Below are positions 1 through 5,379 of a stretch of 7,182 bases of DNA, in pieces. Every line of letters begins with the position of its first letter. Position 1 is the first letter of the stretch. The notes beneath the pieces were generated by a model. The model made no database searches. It was not told where the DNA came from and saw nothing but the letters and a program-made list of their open reading frames with translations. Source of the DNA: an uncultured Lachnospiraceae bacterium (GTDB taxonomy: Bacteria > Bacillota > Clostridia > Lachnospirales > Lachnospiraceae); NCBI GenBank assembly GCA_937916415.1, contig CALGGH010000274.1:1-7182 (forward strand), given 5' to 3'. The translations under genes were made by a program, and so were the position numbers.

Positions 1-509
1 TCGGCCATGGGACTGCTCATGCAAATAATCTGAGCATCAGGATAATAGCTGCGCATCTTTTTTATAAACTTTGTATAGTTGGTATCGAATACATCGTTGG
101 CAAGCTGTCCGTCGTTCTGGCCAAGGCAAACGCACACCACATCTGGATTGTAGTTGAGAGCGGCTACATCGCAGTTGATACTATTGTTGCTGTGATTGTA
201 CTTGTCGTAGGCACTGTACATGTTGAACGTTGTGCCGCAGCAGCTGCTGTAGAATCCTATGCCCGACGACGAGTTAAGGTGATACTGCGCATTAAGCGCA
301 TTGGCGGTGAGCACGGCGTACGATGCCGACGCTTTGTTCTGGTCGAACCACGTTCCGGCGTCGCATGGCACACTATCGGTATACATACCGTTGCCGCTGG
401 TTATGGAATTGCCAACAAAAATCATCTTGCGTTCGGGCATCGGCTCAAGGTCGAGAAGCTCGCGCGTCTGAATGCCGTCAATCTGCACAAAGCCCATACC
501 CGACTCCGT
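1..509 (-). other. CE2-like SGNH esterase segment, truncated at both ends
   Basis: This part of the ORF (residues 83-251) has the SGNH hydrolase blocks in order: MIFVGNSITSG with the nucleophile Ser117, a block-II-like SSSGIGF (162-168), and CLGQND (210-215). The stretch just before block I (TESGMGFVQIDGI, then PMPERK) resembles the linker between the beta-sandwich and catalytic domains of carbohydrate esterase family 2, which removes acetyl groups from plant polysaccharides. The catalytic His would lie beyond the window. CE2 enzymes are normally exported, whereas the PyrI part would be cytosolic and carries no signal peptide. The look of the protein recalls gut or rumen Bacteroidales, but this is an impression that only a database search can confirm. 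Confidence 0.7.
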
Positions 510-755
510 GTCTTTGATGATGTTGACGGTGATGTTGTGGTCGATAAAGGCCAGCACATCCAGATCCAGCGTATCTATGTCGCATTCAACCTTCAGGATG
601 TCCTTGCGCCCCATTTTGTCTGAACGGGCATTCTTGATGATCGCCACGGTATCCTCGTTCTTGTCGAGGCCCAGGTGCTTGTATATCGACATGCTCTTTC
701 CGGCCTTGATGTGATCGAGCACGAAACCTTCTTCTATCTGTCCTATGTTTAACAT
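1..755 (-). CDS. pyrI: PyrI N-terminal domain fused in frame to an SGNH esterase (partial, probable chimera)
   Basis: The ORF starts at ATG 755-753 behind a clear AAAGGAGG (761-768), 46 bases after the pyrB stop, and stays open to the window edge (251 residues seen). Residues 1-82 (510-755) read as the N-terminal allosteric domain of the aspartate carbamoyltransferase regulatory subunit: EGFVLDHIKAGK, IYKHLGLDK, KMGRKDILKVE and HNITVNIIKD are typical of clostridial PyrI. In known PyrI this domain binds nucleotide effectors, and a C-terminal four-Cys zinc domain docks on PyrB. That zinc domain is absent here. From residue 83 the protein becomes an SGNH/GDSL-type esterase with GNSIT (nucleophile Ser117) and GQND (212-215). 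Gene position and ribosome site fit pyrI. The switch of family inside one domain, with half of each partner missing, suggests a joined contig more than a working enzyme. Family calls are firm; the biological reality of the fusion is doubtful. Confidence 0.85.
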   Translation of the reverse strand, partial: MLNIGQIEEGFVLDHIKAGKSMSIYKHLGLDKNEDTVAIIKNARSDKMGRKDILKVECDIDTLDLDVLAFIDHNITVNIIKDTESGMGFVQIDGIQTRELLDLEPMPERKMIFVGNSITSGNGMYTDSVPCDAGTWFDQNKASASYAVLTANALNAQYHLNSSSGIGFYSSCCGTTFNMYSAYDKYNHSNNSINCDVAALNYNPDVVCVCLGQNDGQLANDVFDTNYTKFIKKMRSYYPDAQIICMSSPMA

Positions 756-801
756 GGCTTCCTCCTTTAAAAGACTGAGATTGCGTTGCCTGATTAAAGG
801 C

Positions 802-1719
802 TTACGGACGTTCGATCTCCAACAGCGTCATGATCAGGGCCATGCGCACGTACACGCCGTACTTGGCCTGCCTGAAATACACCGCCCTGGGATCATCGTC
901 GACCTCGACGGAGATCTCGTTTACCCTGGGGAGGGGATGCAGGACCAGCATGTTGTTCCTGGCGAGCTGCAGCTTCTCGTTAGTGAGCACGTAGAAGTCC
1001 TTCAGCCTGACGTAATCTTCCTCGTTGAAGAAACGCTCCCGCTGTACCCTGGTCATGTACAGGATGTCGAGTTCACCGATGCTGTCCTCGAGGCGGATCA
1101 CTTCCTCATAGCTTACGCCCTTGGCATTCAGCCGGTCCGTGATGTAGTCCGGAATGCGTAGCTCGGGGGGAGAAATGAAGATGAAGCGTATGTTGTCATA
1201 TCTGAGCAGGGCTTCTATCAGCGAATGAACGGTACGGCCGAACTTCAGGTCGCCGCAGAGGCCTATGGTGAAGCCGTTCAGGCTGCCGCGGAGCGCACGG
1301 ATCGTCATCAGGTCCGTCAGCGTCTGCGTGGGGTGCTGGTGGCCGCCGTCGCCCGCGTTGATGACCGGTATGCCGGATCTGGTGGCCGCTACCATCGGCG
1401 CGCCTTCCTTGGGATGACGCATGGCGCATATGTCGGCATAGCTGGAGATCACGCGTATGGTGTCGGAAACGCTTTCTCCCTTGGCGGCGGAAGAGGATGA
1501 TGCCTCCGAAAAGCCCAGCACCCGTCCTCCCAGCCGGGTCATGGCTGATTCAAAGCTCAGCCTCGTGCGGGTGCTTGGCTCGTAAAAGCAGGTGGCCAGG
1601 ATCCTGCCGTCGCATGCGTGTGCATACTTGGCGGGGTTGGCTGCTATGTTTTCAGCCAGGTCGAACAGGGACTCCAGTTCGTCCACGCTGAAATCCAATG
1701 GGTTCATTAAGTGTCTCAT
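802..1719 (-). CDS. pyrB: Aspartate carbamoyltransferase catalytic subunit
   Basis: Complete at 305 residues, the usual length for the catalytic chain. It makes N-carbamoyl-L-aspartate from carbamoyl phosphate and aspartate, the committed step of cytosolic pyrimidine synthesis. Carbamoyl-phosphate site: FYEPSTRTR (45-53), with S49-T52 equivalent to the classic STRT loop. The mobile loop around S76-K80, R101, HPTQTLTD (H129, Q132), R162, the aspartate-binding TRVQRER (R224, Q226) and HPLPR (261-265) are all present, so the enzyme should be active. The start at 1719 is supported by GAGGAG at 1726-1731. An internal Met5 is also possible, but the ribosome site favours Met1. pyrI follows 46 bases downstream, as in operons for the ATCase holoenzyme. 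No PyrR-type attenuator is visible in the short space upstream. Certain. Confidence 0.98.
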   Translation of the reverse strand: MRHLMNPLDFSVDELESLFDLAENIAANPAKYAHACDGRILATCFYEPSTRTRLSFESAMTRLGGRVLGFSEASSSSAAKGESVSDTIRVISSYADICAMRHPKEGAPMVAATRSGIPVINAGDGGHQHPTQTLTDLMTIRALRGSLNGFTIGLCGDLKFGRTVHSLIEALLRYDNIRFIFISPPELRIPDYITDRLNAKGVSYEEVIRLEDSIGELDILYMTRVQRERFFNEEDYVRLKDFYVLTNEKLQLARNNMLVLHPLPRVNEISVEVDDDPRAVYFRQAKYGVYVRMALIMTLLEIERP

Positions 1720-1744
1720 GTCATTCTCCTCGACTTATCTTTTT

Positions 1745-1773
1745 TATGTAGAAAAAAAGAAAGATCTGCACAA
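1745..1773 (-). promoter_or_regulatory. Possible weak pyrB promoter
   Basis: On the minus strand TTGTGC (1768-1773) and TACATA (1745-1750) are spaced 17 bases apart, between the nitroreductase terminator and the pyrB ribosome site. Each hexamer matches the sigma-70 consensus only partly. The location is what makes it plausible: pyrB needs its own start if the upstream terminator works. Confidence 0.3.
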
Positions 1774-1776
1774 AAT

Positions 1777-1804
1777 AAAAGGAAGATCAAATGATCTTCC
1801 TTTA
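1777..1804 (-). terminator. Rho-independent terminator of the nitroreductase gene
   Basis: GGAAGATCA / TGATCTTCC (1781-1800) forms a 9-bp stem around two central bases, extended by A-T pairs on both sides. Read on the minus strand it is followed by a T-rich tail (TTTTATTTTG). It lies a few bases after the nitroreductase stop at 1808. Because it is an inverted repeat with A-rich sequence on the other flank, it could also act in the plus direction, but no plus-strand gene ends here. Confidence 0.75.
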
Positions 1805-1807
1805 CGT

Positions 1808-2350
1808 TTAAGACCTGAATTCAAGTAAATCGGATACTTCCTTGCGCTTGGGTGCGTCAGGTTCGATGTCGGGATATCCGATCGGGATCAATGCTGATAC
1901 GGAGCGTCCTTCGTCAAGCCCAAGGATCTCGACGATCCTGGCTTCGTCATAGATTCCCATGATGACGGTGCCGAGTCCGTGATCGTGAGCTGACAGGCAT
2001 AGCGTCTGGGCAGCCACTCCGGCATCAAACATCGTCCATCCGTCGCCCTTGGGAGTGGTGGCGGAACCGTCCCTCTCATATCCGCTGCGCTTGTCGATGG
2101 AGACGACGCAGATGAGAGCCGGTGCCTGATCGATGATGGCGCCGTTGCCGGGGAAGACGGTCGTGCCTTCCCGGGAAATGCGATCCTTGAGGGCACCTTC
2201 GCAAACCACATAGCGTACGGTCTGGGAATTCTTCCAGCTCGGGGCCATGGATGCGTCCGCGATGATCTCCTCCATGATGGCATGATCAATGGTATCTGAT
2301 TTGAATTTACGAATGCTTCTGCGGGTTCTGATACATTCCTGAACAGTCAT
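1808..2350 (-). CDS. Nitroreductase-family FMN-dependent oxidoreductase
   Basis: A 180-residue cytosolic protein of the nitroreductase superfamily; members bind FMN as dimers and pass electrons from NAD(P)H to various substrates. Seen: the N-terminal FMN-phosphate motif TRRSIRKF (9-16), ASMAPSWKNSQT (33-44) in the slot of the family's usual SPSxxNxQPW, a central FDAGVAAQTLCLSAHDHGLGT helix (108-128), and IPIGYP (155-160) near the end. The APSWKNSQ form belongs to a group common in Clostridia whose physiological substrate is usually unknown. ATG 2350 is chosen because AGGAGGT (2355-2361) sits four bases upstream. A longer reading from 2389 would begin inside the promoter. The gene stands alone between a strong promoter and a terminator, with no pathway partner in view. 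Family sure, substrate unknown. Confidence 0.93.
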   Translation of the reverse strand: MTVQECIRTRRSIRKFKSDTIDHAIMEEIIADASMAPSWKNSQTVRYVVCEGALKDRISREGTTVFPGNGAIIDQAPALICVVSIDKRSGYERDGSATTPKGDGWTMFDAGVAAQTLCLSAHDHGLGTVIMGIYDEARIVEILGLDEGRSVSALIPIGYPDIEPDAPKRKEVSDLLEFRS

Positions 2351-2379
2351 GTGCACCTCCTGAATACTTATTTCTAAAC

Positions 2380-2408
2380 AGTATATCAAAAACGAGATCG
2401 GTTTTCAA
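2380..2408 (-). promoter_or_regulatory. Sigma-70 promoter of the nitroreductase gene
   Basis: On the minus strand TTGAAA (2403-2408) and TATACT (2380-2385) are separated by exactly 17 bases, a near-consensus housekeeping promoter. Transcription should begin near 2373, about 20 bases before the start codon at 2350, leaving room only for the ribosome site. Confidence 0.8.
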
Positions 2409-2431
2409 TCAGAACGTAACTATGATATAAT
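2403..2431 (+). promoter_or_regulatory. Extended -10 promoter reading right
   Basis: Perfect TATAAT at 2426-2431 preceded by TG (2423-2424) gives an extended -10 element. The -35 window at 17-base spacing is 2403-2408 (TTTCAA, weak). The same six bases are the -35 of the opposing nitroreductase promoter. Transcription should start around 2438, at the edge of the structured leader. Confidence 0.7.
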
Positions 2432-2432
2432 T

Positions 2433-2512
2433 GGGCATAGAAATACATCCATGTATTTCTGAACATGCCCTGTCTCATCCATGAGACATCGGGGCATAGA
2501 AATACATCCATG
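2433..2512 (+). promoter_or_regulatory. Structured leader with duplicated arm and three CATCCATG cores
   Basis: AGAAATACAT / ATGTATTTCT (2439-2460) is a perfect 10-bp inverted repeat with CC at its centre, flanked by GGGCAT (2433-2438) and ATGCCC (2465-2470), which also pair. TGTCTCAT / ATGAGACA (2471-2488) is a second perfect stem, also with CC at its centre. Then 2492-2512 repeats 2433-2453 exactly (21 bases). The right arm 2451-2470 can therefore pair either with the first copy or with the second, enclosing the small hairpin. The layout is that of a two-state RNA switch, or of a DNA operator placed over the transcription start. No known riboswitch class is recognised. Confidence 0.6.
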
Positions 2513-2540
2513 GTGTAAAAAAACGAAAGAGGTAAGCGAG

Positions 2541-3137
2541 ATGTCTAAGGAAGTAATGAGCGGGCTTAACTTTTTGACTGATGAGGCCGTCATCAGGAAG
2601 CAGGAGGAAGTGATGACTCCGGGCTTTTTTAAGGTGAGGACCAATGAACTCATACTGACGAACAAGGCCATCCTGTACGTTAAGAAGCTCCCATTTGGCA
2701 AGATCAAGGAGGTTGAGCGCCATCCGCTCAGCGACGTGAGGGTCGTAAACGGTGAGGTACAGGCCAGTCTGGGCAAGCCGAGCAACGTGTCCGTTTCTCT
2801 GGACGTGTATTTTACGTACGGACAGGAAAGCTGGGAGATGATCTGGGAAAAGGACGTGAAGTCCTGGATCGCTGAGATCACGGGGGTCATCACCGGAGTT
2901 CACGTGGAAAAGAAGGATGACGAATTTGCCTGGGTCGGTGACGTGATGGCTAACATGGGCGCGGTGACGGAGGGACTTGATTCTCTGGCAGGCGGACTCA
3001 ACAACGTGCGCCGTGCCATGGGCATGAAGTCCACCGAGGAGGCGTCCTGCAAGTGCTCTGCGTGCGGGGCATCCATAAACGGCACGAGAGGTGAGTCGGT
3101 ACAGTGTCCGTACTGCGGCACGTACAACACGCTGTAA
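2541..3137 (+). CDS. PH-like domain protein with C-terminal zinc ribbon
   Basis: A 198-residue protein of unknown function. The first 120 residues look like a compact beta-rich fold: a repeated strand pattern with KVRTNELILTNKAILYVKK (31-49) and FGKIKEVE (52-59), like the opening strands of bacterial PH/GRAM-type domains. This is a pattern-level reading, not a firm match. An amphipathic stretch (about 132-163) links to a C-terminal zinc ribbon with C172-x2-C175 and C189-x2-C192. There is no signal peptide or membrane segment, so it is likely cytosolic or peripheral. ATG 2541 is chosen because AAAGAGGT (2526-2533) lies seven bases upstream. An in-frame ATG at 2481 lies inside the leader hairpin and has no ribosome site. 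Another small PH-like gene follows, suggesting a related role. Confidence 0.75.
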   Translation: MSKEVMSGLNFLTDEAVIRKQEEVMTPGFFKVRTNELILTNKAILYVKKLPFGKIKEVERHPLSDVRVVNGEVQASLGKPSNVSVSLDVYFTYGQESWEMIWEKDVKSWIAEITGVITGVHVEKKDDEFAWVGDVMANMGAVTEGLDSLAGGLNNVRRAMGMKSTEEASCKCSACGASINGTRGESVQCPYCGTYNTL

Positions 3138-3165
3138 GGGAACGAACGTCAGGGATGATGCGACC

Positions 3166-3250
3166 GCCTAACGTGACATGCAGCAACGCTAAGGAAACGC
3201 AACTGCCTAACGTGACATGCAGCAACGCTAAGGAAACGCAACTGCCTGAC
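3166..3250 (+). repeat. 39-base tandem repeat, two copies plus a partial third
   Basis: The unit starting GCCTAACGTGACATG is present at 3166-3204 and, without a visible change, at 3205-3243. A third begins at 3244 and is lost after about seven bases (one mismatch). It fills the 206-base gap between the zinc-ribbon and PH-domain genes. Nothing else is recognisable in that gap: no terminator with a T tract and no clear promoter. Confidence 0.9.
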
Positions 3251-3343
3251 GGGGCGGTTCATGGATATAAGACAGGCCGTGATGACGGAAGCAGCTTCAT
3301 GCAGGAGCCAAAACGGTGATCCGGCCGGAGAGGGGTATTGATC

Positions 3344-3775
3344 ATGAGTGAGACCAACGTAGCGAACGCAGGCAACGAGAATTCCGGTCAGGAGAATTCC
3401 AGACAGTACGTGGCCAGGAAGAGATGGCTCCTTTTTGGACTTCCGTTTACCTTTACCAAGTACATAGTCGGTGAGGACATGCTGACCGTGGATACGGGAT
3501 TTTTTACCAAGGATGAGGACGACTGCTACATGTACAAGATCCAGGACGTGCAGTACAAGGCCACGCTCCTGGAGCGAATGGCGGGACTGGGGACGATCAC
3601 CTGCTTTACCGGCGACGTGACCACGCCCAAGATCGAGCTTAAGCACGTCAAGCAGTCCAAGGAGATCAAGAACTTCATCCTGGAGGCATCCGAGCGCGCC
3701 AGGATCAGACGCAGGACGCTCAACACGCTGAACATCGGAGCGATCCCCGATGACATGGACCCGGCAGACATATAA
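3344..3775 (+). CDS. PH domain-containing protein (bPH_2/DUF304-like)
   Basis: A 143-residue protein. After a polar, Asn/Glu-rich tail (1-24) comes one bacterial PH-type domain: KRWLLFGLPFTFTKYIVGEDMLTVDTGF (27-54), then DDCYMYKIQDVQYKATLLERMAGLGTI (59-85, the usual 'I.dVq....llqRl.G.gtI' pattern) and a C-terminal helix KEIKNFILEASERARIRRR (106-124). This is the layout of bPH_2 (DUF304) proteins, often linked to membranes, but no transmembrane helix is present, so a soluble or peripheral protein is inferred. ATG 3344 has GGAGAGGGG at 3327-3335. A TTG at 3338 in the same frame is less well spaced. Its neighbour upstream is also PH-like. No biochemical role can be named. Confidence 0.82.
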   Translation: MSETNVANAGNENSGQENSRQYVARKRWLLFGLPFTFTKYIVGEDMLTVDTGFFTKDEDDCYMYKIQDVQYKATLLERMAGLGTITCFTGDVTTPKIELKHVKQSKEIKNFILEASERARIRRRTLNTLNIGAIPDDMDPADI

Positions 3776-3821
3776 TGCATGCACGTGATGCATGTACGTA
3801 ATGCATGCACGTGATGCATGC
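3775..3821 (+). repeat. 13-base palindromic tandem repeat before folC
   Basis: ATGCATGCACGTG (3775-3787), ATGCATGTACGTA (3788-3800), ATGCATGCACGTG (3801-3813) and a partial ATGCATGC (3814-3821) follow directly on the PH-gene stop. The units are rich in nested palindromes (GCATGC, CACGTG, TACGTA). GCATGCA / TGCATGC at 3803-3821 makes a 7-bp hairpin with a 5-base loop. No T tract follows, so it is not a standard terminator. Beyond it, 3822-3880 holds a TATAAA (3834-3839) and a TATAAT (3874-3879) without good -35 partners. Confidence 0.85.
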
Positions 3822-3880
3822 CCCAAATGCAGCTATAAATACGGACATTTGATTCATGCGTTTAGCACAGTCATATAATA

Positions 3881-5209
3881 ATGAACCTCAGAGACTTTGA
3901 TAATTACAGGGAACATCTGCAGAAGTCCGGCATGGAACCCGGACTTGAGCGCATTACCACTCTCTGCGACAAGCTGGGCAACCCTCAGAACCGCATGAGA
4001 TTCATACACGTGGCCGGCACCAACGGCAAGGGGTCGGTATGCGCCTTTTTGTCATGCATTCTCAAGGAGGCCGGATTCAAGGTCGGCAGGTTTACGTCGC
4101 CGGCCGTCGTGGACGAAAAGGAGCGTTACTGGATCAACGGCCGCAACGTCTCACAGGCAGCCCTGTGCAGAAACATGGAAGAGGTCAAGGCCGCGGCCGA
4201 CGTGATGGCTCTCGAGGGTGATGACGAGCCCACGCTTTTTGAAGCGGAGACCGCCCTGGCTTTCATGATCTTCGCCGAGGCAGGGTGCGAGATCGTGGTC
4301 CTTGAATGCGGCATGGGCGGCGCAAATGATGCGACCAACGTCATAAACACGCCTCTTCTTAGCATATTTACCTCGATCAGCCTGGATCATACCAAATACC
4401 TGGGCAAGACCATAGAGGCGATAACACGTGAGAAGTCAGGCATCATCAAGGCAGGCGGGCACGTGGTGTCGATGGCGCAGCGGCCTGAAACGGCGGCAGT
4501 CATCAAGGCCAAGGCCACCCTGATGAAAAATGACCTGACGACCGTGGACTTAAAATCGGTCAGGAACGTCAAGTATAACTTCAAGGGAACCACTTTTGAC
4601 TATGGCAGGTACAGGGGAGTGAAGATTCACCTGACGGGTTCGTGGCAGGTGGAAAACGCCGCCACCGCGATAGCTGCCATAGAGACGCTGAAGAAGGCCA
4701 GGATCCGGATAGCCGAGGAACACGTCCGGGCCGGACTGGAGGCTGCGGAGTGGCCCGGGAGGTTTGAGGTCATATCGAACAAGCCTCTTGTCATAGTTGA
4801 CGGCGCACATAATGAAGATGCGGCGAGGCGGCTTGCGCAGTCAGTGGAGCTGTACCTCAGGGACAGGATCGAAGCGGGCAAGCTGATCTTTGTCTTCGGA
4901 GTGCTCGCGGACAAGAATTATCCGGCGATCGCCGAGATGATGTGTCCCCTGGCCTCGCACGTCATAACCGTGACGCCGCCTGACAATCCCCGTGCGCTTC
5001 CGTCGGTCCAGCTGGCGGAGACCGTCCAAAAATACAATGACGTGGTCAGCACGGCTTCGTCCCTGCTCGAAGCCCTGGAAATGGCATACCTGCTCTCGGA
5101 CCGTGATGGAGCGATATTGGTGTTCGGATCGCTTTCATTCCTGGGAGAAGTCAGAAACATTATCGAATCCAAGGGCACATACCTGTCCAGGAAACAGATG
5201 AAGATATGA
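3881..5209 (+). CDS. folC: Folylpolyglutamate synthase / dihydrofolate synthase
   Basis: A complete 442-residue cytosolic ligase of the Mur/FolC family. It joins glutamate to dihydropteroate and adds further glutamates to folates using ATP. Seen in order: LERI and LGNPQ near the start, the P-loop HVAGTNGKGS (43-52), FTSP (71-74), FEAETALAF (120-128), LECGMGGANDATNV (141-154, for the usual LEVGLGGRLDATNV), SLDHTKYLG (167-175), REKSGIIK (183-190, with K185 as the expected carbamylated Lys), RFEV and VDGAHN (306-311) starting the C-terminal domain. ATG 3881 fits the family N-terminus, and an in-frame TAG at 3863 rules out a longer form, yet no Shine-Dalgarno sequence is visible. It precedes folP-folK, so the two probably serve one folate pathway. 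Confidence 0.97.
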   Translation: MNLRDFDNYREHLQKSGMEPGLERITTLCDKLGNPQNRMRFIHVAGTNGKGSVCAFLSCILKEAGFKVGRFTSPAVVDEKERYWINGRNVSQAALCRNMEEVKAAADVMALEGDDEPTLFEAETALAFMIFAEAGCEIVVLECGMGGANDATNVINTPLLSIFTSISLDHTKYLGKTIEAITREKSGIIKAGGHVVSMAQRPETAAVIKAKATLMKNDLTTVDLKSVRNVKYNFKGTTFDYGRYRGVKIHLTGSWQVENAATAIAAIETLKKARIRIAEEHVRAGLEAAEWPGRFEVISNKPLVIVDGAHNEDAARRLAQSVELYLRDRIEAGKLIFVFGVLADKNYPAIAEMMCPLASHVITVTPPDNPRALPSVQLAETVQKYNDVVSTASSLLEALEMAYLLSDRDGAILVFGSLSFLGEVRNIIESKGTYLSRKQMKI

Positions 5210-5210
5210 T

Positions 5211-5253
5211 CAGCTATCGTAAACGCATTAAATAAATGCGTTTACGATAGCTG
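5211..5253 (+). other. 19-bp perfect hairpin after folC
   Basis: Positions 5211-5229 and 5235-5253 are exact reverse complements around the loop AAATA, beginning one base after the folC stop. There is no run of T on either side, so it is not a canonical rho-independent terminator. It may protect the folC mRNA end or be part of a larger folded spacer. Confidence 0.9.
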
Positions 5254-5264
5254 CTCCGCAAGGA

Positions 5265-5319
5265 TGCGCACGGATTTGCACTGGAAACATGCGGCCTTCA
5301 GCCGCGCAAATCCGGCGCA
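5265..5319 (+). other. Two-tier hairpin in the folC-folP spacer
   Basis: An outer stem pairs TGCGC (5265-5269) with GCGCA (5315-5319) and CGGATTTGC (5271-5279) with GCAAATCCG (5306-5314), 14 pairs with one bulged A. Inside, GCGGC (5291-5295) pairs with GCCGC (5301-5305), leaving an 11-base purine-rich bulge ACTGGAAACAT on one side. The two-helix-with-bulge form is typical of functional RNA elements but matches no class recognised here. Confidence 0.7.
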
Positions 5320-5320
5320 G

Positions 5321-5354
5321 GAAACTAACAAAACGCAAGCATTTTGTTCGTTTC
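5321..5354 (+). other. Third hairpin just upstream of folP
   Basis: GAAACTAACAAAA (5321-5333) pairs with TTTTGTTCGTTTC (5342-5354) at 12 of 13 positions, with an 8-base loop. It ends about 25 bases before the folP start codon and just before the AGAAAGG ribosome site, so its folding could affect folP-folK translation. Confidence 0.7.
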
Positions 5355-5379
5355 CCATATGTTTAGAAAGGCGACGTTT

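Noticed and set aside
192..623. Plus-strand frame of 143 codons opposite the PyrI/SGNH ORF
   Set aside because: No family motifs or ribosome site; the opposite strand carries clear PyrI and SGNH motifs in a longer open frame.
745..1161. Plus-strand frame of 138 codons over the end of pyrB
   Set aside because: It is antisense to the conserved C-terminal half of pyrB, where all the signal lies.
2433..2512. CRISPR-like array or transposon end
   Set aside because: Only two copies of the 21-base unit, no regular spacers, no transposase or target duplication.
3104..3319. Short frame encoding a 13-residue repeat after the zinc-ribbon gene
   Set aside because: Begins inside the previous gene or at 3155 with a poor ribosome site; the repeat alone explains the open frame. 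Kept as a DNA repeat.
3149..3826. Minus-strand frame of 225 codons opposite the bPH_2 gene
   Set aside because: Low-complexity reading of the two repeats at its ends and antisense to a recognisable PH domain.
5211..5253. Canonical terminator after folC
   Set aside because: The stem is excellent but no T tract follows on either strand.
5211..5379. Tetrahydrofolate riboswitch ahead of folP
   Set aside because: The hairpin layout does not match the THF riboswitch consensus as I know it; only the gene context suggested it.
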